Source of the DNA: Streptomyces sp. WMMB303
Lineage (GTDB): Bacteria > Actinomycetota > Actinomycetes > Streptomycetales > Streptomycetaceae
NCBI RefSeq assembly: GCF_029351045.1
Contig: NZ_JARKIN010000001.1
Coordinates: 3,460,501-3,524,500, forward strand
Direction: 5' to 3'
DNA: 64,000 nucleotides
Part shown: piece by piece, positions 1-10,896 of the stretch
Numbering within the stretch: position 1 is the stretch's first letter
Layout of the letters: the number at the start of each line of letters is the position of its first letter
Notes under the pieces: generated by a model
The model's database searches: none
What the model was told of the DNA's origin: nothing
The model's input: only the letters and a program-made list of their open reading frames with translations
Program-made: the position numbers and the translations under genes

Positions 1-2067
<2,067 letters not shown>

Positions 2068-2134
2068 CGTCGGCCCCTGGCCACCGCGCCGGGACCCGAA
2101 GCGCCGCACACAGACAAGGACTTGATCTTTCACC

Positions 2135-4747
2135 ATGGCCGACGAGACCCCCACCACACCCGAGCCGACGCCCGAGAACGCCCCCGCGCCCGACAGCGCG
2201 CTGGTGGACACCGAGGCGGGTGCCCGCGTCGAGCCCGTCAGCCTCGAGACGGAGATGCAGCGCTCCTACCTCGACTACGCGATGAGCGTGATCGTGAGCC
2301 GCGCGCTGCCCGACATCCGGGACGGCCTCAAGCCGGTGCACCGGCGGGTGCTGTACGCGATGTACGACGGCGGGTACCGCCCCGAGAAGGGCTACTACAA
2401 GTGCGCCCGTGTCGTCGGCGACGTCATGGGCACCTACCACCCGCACGGTGACACCTCGATCTACGACGCGCTGGTGCGGCTGGCGCAGCCCTGGTCGATG
2501 CGGATGCCGCTGGTCGACTCCAACGGCAACTTCGGCTCTCCGGGCAACGACCCGGCCGCCGCCATGCGGTACACCGAGTGCAAGATGGCCCCGCTGGCCA
2601 TGGAGATGCTCCGGGACATCGACGAGGAGACCGTCGACTTCCAGGACAACTACGACGGCCGCAACCAGGAGCCGACGGTCCTGCCGGCGCGCTTCCCCAA
2701 CCTGTTGATCAACGGCTCCGCCGGGATCGCCGTCGGGATGGCGACCAACATCCCGCCGCACAACCTGCGGGAGGTGGCCGCGGGCGCCCAGTGGTACCTC
2801 GACCACCCCGAGGCGTCCAACGAGGAGCTGCTGGAAGCCCTCATCGAGCGGATCAAGGGCCCGGACTTCCCCAGCGGCGCCCTGGTGGTGGGCCGCAAGG
2901 GGATCGAGGAGGCGTACCGCACCGGGCGCGGCTCGATCACCATGCGGGCCGTGGTGGAGGTCGAGGAGATCCAGGGCCGCCAGTGCCTGGTCGTCACGGA
3001 GCTGCCCTACCAGGTCAACCCGGACAACCTGGCGCTGAAGATCGCCGACCTGGTCAAGGACGGCCGGATCGGCGGGATCGCCGACGTCCGCGACGAGACC
3101 TCGTCGCGGACCGGGCAGCGCCTGGTCATCGTCCTGAAGCGGGACGCGGTCGCCAAGGTCGTCCTCAACAACCTCTACAAGCACACCGATCTGCAGACCA
3201 ACTTCGGCGCGAACATGCTCGCGCTGGTCGAGGGCGTGCCGCGCACCCTGTCGCTGGACGCCTTCATCCGGCACTGGGTCGCGCACCAGATCGACGTCAT
3301 CGTGCGGCGCACCCGCTTCCGGCTGCGCAAGGCCGAGGAGCGCGCCCACATCCTGCGCGGTCTGCTCAAGGCACTGGACGCGATCGACGAGGTCATCGCC
3401 CTGATCCGGCGCAGCCAGACCGTCGAGGAGGCCCGCGGGGGCCTGATGGGCCTGCTGACCATTGACGAGATCCAGGCCAACGCGATCCTGGAGATGCAGC
3501 TCCGCCGGCTGGCCGCGCTGGAGCGGCAGAAGATCACCGCCGAGCACGACGAACTCCAGCTCAAGATCGACGAATACAACGCGATCCTCGCCTCGCCCGA
3601 GCGGCAGCGGCAGATCATCGGCCAGGAGATGGGCCAGATCGTCGAGAAGTACGGCGACGACCGGCGCACCAAGTTGATCCCCTTCGAGGGCGACATGTCC
3701 ATCGAGGACCTGATCGCCGAGGAGGACATCGTCGTCACGATCACCCGTGGCGGCTACGTCAAGCGCACCAAGACCGACGACTACCGGGCCCAGAAGCGCG
3801 GCGGGAAGGGGGTGCGCGGGACGAAGCTGAAGGAGGACGACATCGTCGACCACTTCTTCGTCTCGACCACCCACCACTGGGTGCTGTTCTTCACCAACAA
3901 GGGCCGCGTCTACCGGGCCAAGGCCTACGAGCTGCCGGACGCCGGCCGGGAGGCGCGCGGCCAGCACGTGGCCAATCTGCTGGCCTTCCAGCCCGACGAG
4001 CAGATCGCCGAGATCCTCGCCATCCGGGACTACGAGGCCACTCCCTATCTGGTGCTCGCCACCAAATCGGGTCTGGTCAAGAAGACGCCGCTCAAGGACT
4101 ACGACTCGCCCCGCTCCGGCGGCGTCATCGCGATCAACCTCCGCGAGATGGAGGACGGCCGCGACGACGAGCTGATCGGCGCCGAACTGGTCTCGTCCGA
4201 CGACGACCTGCTGCTGGTGAGCAGGAAGGCGCAGTCGATCCGCTTCACCGCGACCGACGAGGCGCTGCGCCCGATGGGCCGGGCCACCTCCGGTGTCAAG
4301 GGGATGAGTTTCCGCGAGGACGACGAACTCCTCTCGATGAATGTCGTGCGGGCGGGTACGTTCGTCTTCACGGCGACCGACGGCGGGTACGCGAAGCGGA
4401 CGAATGTGGACGACTACCGGGTCCAGGGCCGCGGCGGGCTCGGCATCAAGGCCGCCAAGATCGTGGAGGACCGGGGATCGCTGGTCGGCGCGCTGGTGGT
4501 CGAGGAGACGGACGAGATCCTCGCCATCACGCTCGGTGGCGGGGTGATCCGCACGCGGGTCAACGAGGTGAGGGAGACCGGCCGTGACACCATGGGCGTT
4601 CAACTGATCAACCTGGGCAAGAAGGACGCGGTGGTCGGCGTCGCACGCAACGCCGAGGCCGGTCGCGAGGCCGAGGAAGTGGAGGCCGCGGCGGGTACCC
4701 CCGACGAGGGGGAGCAGCAGGACGCGCCCGACCCGGATGACGACTAG
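2135..4747 (+). CDS. gyrA: DNA gyrase subunit A
   Basis: This is the DNA breakage-reunion subunit of gyrase, 870 residues, normal for the family. The catalytic tyrosine lies in [11 protein letters not shown] (about residue 146). The quinolone-determining segment reads [12 protein letters not shown], with Thr where E. coli has Ser83. The GyrA-box QKRGGKG (about residue 553) opens the C-terminal DNA-wrapping beta-pinwheel. The C-terminus is a Glu/Asp-rich tail, common in actinomycetes. The start ATG at 2135 lies after an AAGGA about 14 bases upstream. The downstream DUF3566 gene begins 18 bases after the stop, so the three are probably cotranscribed. Confidence 0.98.
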   Translation: MADETPTTPEPTPENAPAPDSALVDTEAGARVEPVSLETEMQRSYLDYAMSVIVSRALPDIRDGLKPVHRRVLYAMYDGGYRPEKGYYKCARVVGDVMGTYHPHGDTSIYDALVRLAQPWSMRMPLVDSNGNFGSPGNDPAAAMRYTECKMAPLAMEMLRDIDEETVDFQDNYDGRNQEPTVLPARFPNLLINGSAGIAVGMATNIPPHNLREVAAGAQWYLDHPEASNEELLEALIERIKGPDFPSGALVVGRKGIEEAYRTGRGSITMRAVVEVEEIQGRQCLVVTELPYQVNPDNLALKIADLVKDGRIGGIADVRDETSSRTGQRLVIVLKRDAVAKVVLNNLYKHTDLQTNFGANMLALVEGVPRTLSLDAFIRHWVAHQIDVIVRRTRFRLRKAEERAHILRGLLKALDAIDEVIALIRRSQTVEEARGGLMGLLTIDEIQANAILEMQLRRLAALERQKITAEHDELQLKIDEYNAILASPERQRQIIGQEMGQIVEKYGDDRRTKLIPFEGDMSIEDLIAEEDIVVTITRGGYVKRTKTDDYRAQKRGGKGVRGTKLKEDDIVDHFFVSTTHHWVLFFTNKGRVYRAKAYELPDAGREARGQHVANLLAFQPDEQIAEILAIRDYEATPYLVLATKSGLVKKTPLKDYDSPRSGGVIAINLREMEDGRDDELIGAELVSSDDDLLLVSRKAQSIRFTATDEALRPMGRATSGVKGMSFREDDELLSMNVVRAGTFVFTATDGGYAKRTNVDDYRVQGRGGLGIKAAKIVEDRGSLVGALVVEETDEILAITLGGGVIRTRVNEVRETGRDTMGVQLINLGKKDAVVGVARNAEAGREAEEVEAAAGTPDEGEQQDAPDPDDD

Positions 4748-4765
4748 GACAACTAGGAGCAGGGC

Positions 4766-5353
4766 GTGAGTGGTGCTCAGCCGCAGCCGAAGGCGCAGCC
4801 GCAGGCAAAGCCCCCGTCCCCGGCCCAGCCGCAGACCGAGCAGCAGCCGCACCGGCCGCCGCAGGCGTATCCGTCTCCGGACCCGGGCCGGGCCGGACCG
4901 TCGGACCGGCCGGAGCACTCCGGCCGGTCCGGGGGCTCCGACACGGTGCGCAAGCCCCGCACCGGGGCGCGCACGGTGCCGCGGACGCGCAAGGCCCGGC
5001 TGCGGGTGGCCAAGGCCGACCCGTGGTCGGTGATGAAGGTGAGCTTCCTGCTGGCGGTGGCGCTGGGGGTCTGCACGATCGTGGCGATCGCGGTGCTGTG
5101 GATGGTGATGGACGCGATGGGCGTCTTCTCCAGCATCGGCGGCACCGTCAGCGAGGCCACCAGCGCCGAGGGCAGCAGCGGCTTCGACCTGGAGACGTTC
5201 CTCTCGCTGCCCCGCGTCCTGCTCTTCACCTCCCTGATCGCCGTGATCAACGTCGTGCTGGCCACCGCGCTGGCCACGCTGGCGGCGTTCGTCTACAACC
5301 TCTCGGCCGGCTTCGTCGGCGGTGTCGAGCTGACCCTGGCGGAGGACGAGTAG
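4766..5353 (+). CDS. DUF3566 transmembrane protein
   Basis: This 195-residue protein is of the type usually found immediately downstream of gyrA in actinomycetes. The first 60 or so residues are a Pro/Gln-rich, low-complexity cytoplasmic stretch, followed by a basic segment and then two membrane helices (about 92-116 and 150-180) in the DUF3566 domain. The GTG start is preceded by GGAGCAGG. Its function is not established; gene order ties it to gyrase and growth. Identification rests on position and the two-helix architecture. Confidence 0.88.
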   Translation: MSGAQPQPKAQPQAKPPSPAQPQTEQQPHRPPQAYPSPDPGRAGPSDRPEHSGRSGGSDTVRKPRTGARTVPRTRKARLRVAKADPWSVMKVSFLLAVALGVCTIVAIAVLWMVMDAMGVFSSIGGTVSEATSAEGSSGFDLETFLSLPRVLLFTSLIAVINVVLATALATLAAFVYNLSAGFVGGVELTLAEDE

Positions 5354-5434
5354 GCCCCGCCGTGGTCCCGCTCCGGTTGCCCCGGAACCGATTTGGGACC
5401 ACGGCTGAAGTGCGCTAACCTTTCTGTGCAGCGC

Positions 5435-5508
5435 GCGGCTATAGCTCAGACGGTTAGAGCGCTTCCCTGATAAGGAAGAGGCCCCAGGTTCAAGTCCTGG
5501 TAGCCGCA
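5435..5508 (+). tRNA. tRNA-Ile(GAU)
   Basis: The gene is 74 bases long. Acceptor arm GCGGCTA (5435-5441) pairs with TAGCCGC (5501-5507), and A5508 is the discriminator. The anticodon stem CTTCC/GGAAG encloses loop CTGATAA with anticodon GAT. The T arm contains GGTTCAAGTCC. No CCA is encoded. A strong hairpin follows directly. Confidence 0.97.
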
Positions 5509-5514
5509 CAGCGA

Positions 5515-5554
5515 CGGAAAGCCCGGTCCCTCGGAGGAGGGGCCGGGCCTTCCG
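5515..5554 (+). terminator. Terminator hairpin after tRNA-Ile
   Basis: A GC-rich inverted repeat has GGAA-GCCCGG-CCCT on the left arm and AGGGG-CCGGGC-TTCC on the right arm around a short loop. Only a weak T run (ATTTCC) follows, typical of actinomycete terminators. It begins seven bases after the tRNA. Confidence 0.75.
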
Positions 5555-5762
5555 CATTTCCGGTGCGTTCTCCGCACCTCGACCCCCGGCCCGGCACGCC
5601 CCGGTCCCACTCCCCCGTTCGCCGGCTCCCGCCGGGATCGCGTGGACGGCGCGTGAGCAGGAGCGCACGCTGCGGACGTTTGGTGCCGTTCCCGTTCTGG
5701 TACCGGTAGCCCCGTCCTGCTGTCGGCGCCCCCGGGCGCCTCCCGGCGAGCGGAGCGCTGCG

Positions 5763-6797
5763 ATGACCGGATCCGACCCGGAACCCGACCCGGAACCCGA
5801 CCCGGAGACCGAAGGCCCCGAGCCCGAGGTGGAGGCCGCGGCCGGGAGGCTGCCCACCGGGCCGCCGCACCCGCGCAGCGGGACGCTCGGCCAGACGCTC
5901 AAGCGCACTGCGGCCGAGTTCAAGGAGGACGGCCTCGCCGATGTGGCCGCCGCGCTGACCTACTACGCGGTGCTGTCGGTCTTCCCCGCGCTCATCGCGC
6001 TGGTCTCGCTGGTCAGTCTGGTGCTGAGCCGCGAGAAGATCGTCGAAACCCTGAACGACCTGGTCGACACGGTCGGCCCGGCGTCCGCCGCCGAGACGTT
6101 CGAGGAGCCGATCGCATCCATGGCGTCCGGCTCGGGCGCCCCGTCGGTACTGCTGGTCGTCGGCGTCCTGGGTGCGCTGTGGACCGCGTCGGGGTACGTC
6201 GGCGCCTTCGTCCGGGCCTCGAACGTCATCTACGAGGTGGAGGAGGGCCGTCCCTTCCGCACGCTGCGCCCGGTGCAGCTCCTGGTGACCGCTGCCGCCG
6301 TGCTGCTCCTGGCGGTGGTGCTGGTCGGGTTGGTGGTCAGCGGCCCGGTGGCGGAGTCGGCCGGGGAGGCGCTGGGCGTCGGGCACACGGCGGTGACCGC
6401 CTGGGAGTGGGCCAAGTGGCCGGTGCTGGTGCCGGCCGTCGTGGCGATCATCGCCGGGCTGTACTACGCCGCGCCGAACGTGCGGCTGCCCGGCCTGTCC
6501 TCGGTGCTGCCGGGGGCCGTGCTGGCGCTGGGGGTCTGGATGGTCGCCTCCGCCGGTTTCGCCTTCTACGTGGCGAACTTCGGGTCGTACAACGAGACGT
6601 ACGGGACGCTCGGCGGGGTCGTGGTCTTCCTGGTGTGGCTGTGTCTGACCAATCTCGCTGTCGTGCTGGGCGCCGAGTTCAACGCCGAGCGGGAGCGCGG
6701 CCGGCAACTGGCGGCCGGGGTGCCGGGTGCCGAGCGGCGGATCCGGTTGGCGGAGCGCTCCGCCGCCTCGCGGAGGAAGCGCGCGCGGACTGCCTGA
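5763..6797 (+). CDS. YihY/BrkB-family inner membrane protein
   Basis: This 344-residue integral membrane protein belongs to the YihY/virulence factor BrkB family. About 35 N-terminal residues are an acidic Asp-Pro-Glu repeat tract. The family opening follows, with LADVAAALTYYAVLSVFPALIAL (first part at about residues 58-80). Six hydrophobic helices and the conserved late segment YGTLGGVVVFLVWL are visible. A charged Arg-rich tail closes the protein. The molecular function of the family is unsettled, and the old label 'ribonuclease BN' is considered wrong. It stands alone between the tRNA-Ile terminator and the DLW-39 gene. Confidence 0.9.
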   Translation: MTGSDPEPDPEPDPETEGPEPEVEAAAGRLPTGPPHPRSGTLGQTLKRTAAEFKEDGLADVAAALTYYAVLSVFPALIALVSLVSLVLSREKIVETLNDLVDTVGPASAAETFEEPIASMASGSGAPSVLLVVGVLGALWTASGYVGAFVRASNVIYEVEEGRPFRTLRPVQLLVTAAAVLLLAVVLVGLVVSGPVAESAGEALGVGHTAVTAWEWAKWPVLVPAVVAIIAGLYYAAPNVRLPGLSSVLPGAVLALGVWMVASAGFAFYVANFGSYNETYGTLGGVVVFLVWLCLTNLAVVLGAEFNAERERGRQLAAGVPGAERRIRLAERSAASRRKRARTA

Positions 6798-6901
6798 GGG
6801 CGCGTCCGGGCGGGGCGGGCCGACCCGGCTGTCGGAAGAGGTGGTTGGGTATCATCGGCCGCCTAAGAGGTCCCAATGTCTAAGAAGGACGAGGTAGCGC
6901 G

Positions 6902-7036
6902 GTGAAGAAGCTTTTCCTGGTCGCACTGGCCGCCATCGGCGGTCTCCTCGTGTACCGCCAGATCCAGGCGGATCGCGCCGAGCAGGATCTGTGGACGGAG
7001 GCGACCGACTCCGTGCCCGCAGGTTCCGGCGTGTAG
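6902..7036 (+). CDS. DLW-39 family small protein
   Basis: This 44-residue protein starts at GTG 6902, with GAGG spaced 6 bases ahead. A short hydrophobic N-terminal helix (residues 3-18) follows two lysines, and the signature tripeptide DLW sits at 29-31. It matches the actinomycete 'DLW-39' family, named for the motif and the approximate length. Function is unknown. A single membrane anchor with a short hydrophilic tail is the only structural inference. A hairpin terminator lies 20 bases downstream, so it ends its transcription unit. Confidence 0.85.
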   Translation: MKKLFLVALAAIGGLLVYRQIQADRAEQDLWTEATDSVPAGSGV

Positions 7037-7055
7037 CCCAAGCGAACAGCAACGA

Positions 7056-7088
7056 GAGGCCCTGGCCGCCGATTGCGGCCGGGGCCTC
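7056..7088 (+). terminator. Terminator hairpin after the DLW-39 gene
   Basis: The inverted repeat GAGGCCC-TGGCCGC / GCGGCC-GGGGCCTC has a five-base loop (CGATT). It ends the transcription unit before the gap that holds the VWA-gene operator repeats. Confidence 0.7.
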
Positions 7089-7243
7089 CGTCATGTGCGG
7101 ACGCTCCGCGGGGTCGGCTGCCGGCCGGTTGCCTCGGCGATGAGTGCCTGTGGCATGTGTCTTGGGGGCGAGCCGGGCCGAGGTGCGCGGGGCAGGACGG
7201 AGCCTCCGCTGTTGCTGTACCGTGACAGCCTTTCTCTTGTCGC

Positions 7244-7279
7244 TTGCTTGTGCAAAGCAATAACGTGCTTGAGCAAAGC
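7244..7279 (+). promoter_or_regulatory. Operator-like repeat pair upstream of VWA gene
   Basis: The perfect inverted repeat TTGCTT-N5-AAGCAA occupies 7244-7260. A second, near-identical core follows: GCTTGTGCAAAGC (7246-7258) and GCTTGAGCAAAGC (7267-7279) differ at one base and are set exactly 21 bases apart. That phase places both on the same DNA face. The pair ends 36 bases before the ATG of the VWA gene. No confident -35/-10 pair could be assigned; GTGACA at 7222-7227 is the best -35 candidate. The bound regulator is unknown. Confidence 0.5.
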
Positions 7280-7314
7280 TACCGGGTCCGTACGGGCCGA
7301 GGGGGGAGACGAAC

Positions 7315-9288
7315 ATGCGTACTGCGCGGGGGCGCCGGGCCGGAGGACTGCCGCGAGGCGTGTCGGGAGGGGTGCTGCTCGCCCTGCTCGCCGGGCCGGC
7401 GGTGGCACCCGCCGCCGCCGTCCCGGCCGCTCCGGACGCCCGGGACGCCACGGAGAGCGGCACCCACGCGCTGGAGATCGTGCTGGACTCCTCGGGCTCC
7501 ATGGCCCGGGCGACCGGTTCCGGCGGGACCCGGATGGAGTCGGCCCGGGACGCGGTGGGCACCCTCGTCGACAGCCTCCCCGACGGCTACCCCACCGGAC
7601 TGCGGGTCTACGGCGCCGACCGGGCCGCGAGCTGCACCGACACCCGGCTCGTCGAACCGGTCGGGGCGCTGGACCGGGCGGGAATCAAGAAGGCCGTCTC
7701 CGCGGTGCGGCCCAAGGGGGAGACCCCGATCGGCCCGGCGCTCCGGAAGGCCGCCGACGACCTGCCCGACCCGCCGCGGAACACGCTGGGTCGCCGCACG
7801 ATCGTGCTGGTCTCCGACGGCGAGGACACCTGCGGGGACCCGGAGCCGTGCGAGGTCGCCGAGGAGCTCTCCCGGGACGGCCTGGACCTGCGGATCGACA
7901 CCATCGGCTTCCAGGTGCGCGGCGAGGCGCGCAAACAGCTGGAGTGCATCGCCGAGGCCGGGCACGGGGAGTACTACGACGCGCCGGAAGCCGAGGACCT
8001 GGCCCGCGAACTGGAGCGCGCCGGGCGCCAGTCGGCAGCCGGCTACCGGTTCGAGGGCAGGCGGGTCGCCGGAGCGCGCTCCTCGGCCGACGCCCCCGCG
8101 CTGCGTGCCCCCGGCCAGTACCTGGACACCATCGGGCCCGGGGAGACCCGCTGGTACAGCACCGAACTCGGCGCCGGCTCCACCGCGCGGGCCGTGGACC
8201 TCGCCGCCACCGGAGTGCCCCGGCCCGGCGCCCGGGTCGGCAGCACGGACGGTCTGGAGCTGACGATGCGCAGCCCCGACGGCAGCCGGTGCGGCAACGA
8301 CCGGTCCTGGTTCGCACAGGACGAGGGCGGTGTCCCGCTCACCGCGGCCGTCAGTCGGATCCCCGACGGGGACGGCGCCCGCTCCTGCGACCGGCCCGGA
8401 CGCTTCACCTTCGAGCTGACCCGCGCCACCGCCGACGGCTCGGACCGGGCGCGCTGGCCCGTGGAGCTGCGGCTCGGCACCGAGCGGGCGCTGCCCGGCG
8501 GGGTGGCCCCGGCCCGCGCCGAGACCGGCTACGGGCCGGGAGGCGAGGACGCGGCCCTGCCGACCGGCGCGCCCCGGGACATCGAGGGCGGCACCGGATT
8601 CAACGACGCGAAGAAGCTGCGCGCCGGCGTGTGGCGGGACACCCTGGTTCCGGCGCAGACCCGCTGGTACCGGGTTCCGGTGGGCTGGAACCAGCAACTG
8701 CGCTACGACGTCGAGTTCGCCAACGAGCCCGCGCGTCCGCGGAGCGGCGGCGTCCCCTCCTCGTCCGTGTGGACGGAGCTGTACGCGCCCGGTCGGCTCC
8801 CGGTCCCCGGCGGTGCGGAGTTCACCACCCGCCGCCCCTACCGGGGCGAGCCGGTGAAGGTGTCGCACGGTACCGTGCCGGTCTCGTGGCGGAACCGCAC
8901 GGAGCCCGCCGGTTCGGTGCGCCCGGTGCGGCGTGACGGCGACTACTACGTCGCGGTCACACTGGGCGCCGGGGCCGACCGCATCGCCGCGCACGCCGCG
9001 GTCCGGGTGGTGCTGCGCGTCGACGTCAAGGGCCGCCGGAAGCGGGGCCCCGAGCACGACGCCCCGTATGCCGGTGCCGGTGGAGCGGCGGACGGGCGCA
9101 GCGGCGGCAGGTCCGCCGGGAGTGGGACGTCGGGCAGCGTGCAGCGCGCGGCGGGAGGAGTGCATCCGGCGGTGGCGGCCGCGGGCGGCGCCGCGGCCGT
9201 GCTGCTGGCGGCGGGCGGAGCGGGGTACGCGCTGCGGCGCCGTGCCAGGGTTCGGAGCGCTACGGCGACGAGGGGTGGAACGTGGTGA
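7315..9288 (+). CDS. Secreted, membrane-anchored VWA-domain protein
   Basis: The protein has 657 residues. A signal peptide (about residues 1-40, Arg-rich then hydrophobic, ending in an Ala-Pro tract) is followed by a von Willebrand A domain (about 52-235) with an intact MIDAS start DSSGS at 58-62 and the later Thr and Asp loops (KGETPIG, VSDGED). The rest is an extracellular region with repeated WY[RS] strands and a GGTGFNDA motif. A C-terminal hydrophobic helix and RRRAR stop-transfer follow. The likely role is a metal-dependent adhesion or protein-binding surface protein; the partner is unknown. RBS GGGGGGAGA precedes the ATG. It overlaps the next gene, a paralogue without the VWA domain. 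Confidence 0.85.
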   Translation: MRTARGRRAGGLPRGVSGGVLLALLAGPAVAPAAAVPAAPDARDATESGTHALEIVLDSSGSMARATGSGGTRMESARDAVGTLVDSLPDGYPTGLRVYGADRAASCTDTRLVEPVGALDRAGIKKAVSAVRPKGETPIGPALRKAADDLPDPPRNTLGRRTIVLVSDGEDTCGDPEPCEVAEELSRDGLDLRIDTIGFQVRGEARKQLECIAEAGHGEYYDAPEAEDLARELERAGRQSAAGYRFEGRRVAGARSSADAPALRAPGQYLDTIGPGETRWYSTELGAGSTARAVDLAATGVPRPGARVGSTDGLELTMRSPDGSRCGNDRSWFAQDEGGVPLTAAVSRIPDGDGARSCDRPGRFTFELTRATADGSDRARWPVELRLGTERALPGGVAPARAETGYGPGGEDAALPTGAPRDIEGGTGFNDAKKLRAGVWRDTLVPAQTRWYRVPVGWNQQLRYDVEFANEPARPRSGGVPSSSVWTELYAPGRLPVPGGAEFTTRRPYRGEPVKVSHGTVPVSWRNRTEPAGSVRPVRRDGDYYVAVTLGAGADRIAAHAAVRVVLRVDVKGRRKRGPEHDAPYAGAGGAADGRSGGRSAGSGTSGSVQRAAGGVHPAVAAAGGAAAVLLAAGGAGYALRRRARVRSATATRGGTW

Positions 9289-10835
9289 CGGGGCACGACG
9301 GGAGTGACGGGCGCGGCCGGGTCGGGTACGCCGCGGGAGCCGGTGACGGCCGCCGGCGCGGAAGAGGACCCACCGACCGGCGCCGAAGCGGGCTCGGGTT
9401 CGGGCCCGGGAGCGAACGCGGACACGGGCGCCGGCGTGCGGCCCGCGCCGCCGCCGTGTCGACCGCGGTACTGTGCCTGGCCGCCGGGGTCCTGGGCGGC
9501 CAGGCAGCCCCGCGCGCGTGGGCGGCGGCCACCCCGCGCGGCTATCAACCGGCCGCCGAAGCACGGCAGATCACCGGCGCCGCGAGCAGCGCGGACGCGC
9601 CCGAGGTGGCGACCGGCCTGTTCACCGACCGGATCCGGCTGGGCCAGGAGAAGTACTACGCGCTCGACCTGGACGCGAAGGCGGACGTCCATGTGACCGC
9701 GACCGCCGTACCGGAGCCGGGGTCCAGAGTCACCTTCCAGGACGGCCTCAAGGTGACGCTGCAGAACACCGAAGGGGACTCCTGCTCCGAGGGCTCGGCC
9801 GACGGGAACGGCGACACCGCCTTTCCGCTGGCCGCCACCGCTTCCCGGCTGATGGGCGACCCCGCGGACGAGAACTGCCGCAGCGCGGGCCCCTATCTGG
9901 TCCATGTCGTCCGCGAGGAGGGCGACAACTCCGACCCGAGCTCCTGGCCGCTGGAGCTGTCGGTCATGGTGGAGCCCGGTCTCAAGGGCGGTATCCCCGC
10001 GCCCCGGCCGGGCGCCGAGGAGGAGACCGACGCCCACAACACCCGCCCCGCACCGCCCTCGGGTCCGGCGGAGACCCGCACCGGCGGTACCGGCTTCAAC
10101 GACGCCCGCGCGCTCGGGGACGGGGTGTGGAAGGACCGTGTCCGCGCCGGGGAGACCCGCTGGTACCGGGTGCCCGTGGACTGGGGGCAGCGGCTGTACG
10201 TACGTACGGAGCTGCCCAACTCCGCGCGGCAGTCCGGGACCGGGAGCCGGTATGTGCCGCACGGCTTCCGGATGAACGTCTACAACCCGGCCCGTACCCC
10301 GCTCTACGACGAGGACTTCCAGGGCTACGACGGCGACGGAGCCGATTTCGACCGTTACAGCAACCCGGTCCGCTACGAGAACCGCTTCCTCGACGCCGCC
10401 TCCGGGACCCGCTTCGCGGGCTGGTACTACGTGGCCGTCACCGTCGGCCCGGACATGGCCACGCCCTTCCCGGACGGCACCCCGGTCACCCTGCGGATCG
10501 ACGTCAGAGGCCGGGCGCAGCAGGGCCCGGAGTACGACGGGGACGCCGCCGCGGCCGGGTTCGGGGTCTCCGGGCGGGACCGGGAGATGGCCGAGAAGGG
10601 GCTGACCGAGGCCCAGGCCGAGCGCAGCGCGACGCTGCGCACGGTGGGCTGGGCCGGTGTCGGTGCGGGCGGGGCGCTCCTTCTCGTCCTCGCCCTCTGG
10701 CTGCTGCTGGCCCGCCGCCGGGCCCGCACGGCCGGGCACCCGGCGCCGGACCCTTACGCTCCGGTCCCGCCGGACGGCCTGCTCCCGCACCACCCTCTCC
10801 ACGGTCCCCCGTACGGAGGCCCTCCGCAGAGCTAG
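9282..10835 (+). CDS. Secreted membrane-anchored paralogue of the VWA protein
   Basis: This 517-residue protein begins with a Gly/Arg-rich segment, then a signal-type hydrophobic stretch ending at APRAWA. It has no VWA domain, but its body parallels the C-terminal half of the preceding protein. Shared motifs are SSADAP, GGTGFNDA, TRWYRVPV and YYVAVTVG, the last followed by a strand resembling LRIDVRGR. A single membrane helix lies near the C-terminus, followed by a Pro-rich cytoplasmic tail. Two tandem GTG codons (9282, 9285) overlap the upstream TGA, so translation is coupled and either may start. Function is unknown; it probably works as a pair with the VWA protein. Confidence 0.8.
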   Translation: MVTGHDGSDGRGRVGYAAGAGDGRRRGRGPTDRRRSGLGFGPGSERGHGRRRAARAAAVSTAVLCLAAGVLGGQAAPRAWAAATPRGYQPAAEARQITGAASSADAPEVATGLFTDRIRLGQEKYYALDLDAKADVHVTATAVPEPGSRVTFQDGLKVTLQNTEGDSCSEGSADGNGDTAFPLAATASRLMGDPADENCRSAGPYLVHVVREEGDNSDPSSWPLELSVMVEPGLKGGIPAPRPGAEEETDAHNTRPAPPSGPAETRTGGTGFNDARALGDGVWKDRVRAGETRWYRVPVDWGQRLYVRTELPNSARQSGTGSRYVPHGFRMNVYNPARTPLYDEDFQGYDGDGADFDRYSNPVRYENRFLDAASGTRFAGWYYVAVTVGPDMATPFPDGTPVTLRIDVRGRAQQGPEYDGDAAAAGFGVSGRDREMAEKGLTEAQAERSATLRTVGWAGVGAGGALLLVLALWLLLARRRARTAGHPAPDPYAPVPPDGLLPHHPLHGPPYGGPPQS

Positions 10836-10837
10836 TG

Positions 10838-10871
10838 CCCGCCCCGCGGACCCGGTGGGCCGCGGGGCGGG
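10838..10871. terminator. Bidirectional terminator between convergent genes
   Basis: A perfect 12-base inverted repeat (CCCGCCCCGCGG / CCGCGGGGCGGG) with a 10-base loop lies between the stops of the VWA paralogue (plus) and the kinase gene (minus). It can serve both strands. Confidence 0.75.
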
Positions 10872-10896
10872 GGCGGCGGTACCGACAGGCCGCGGG

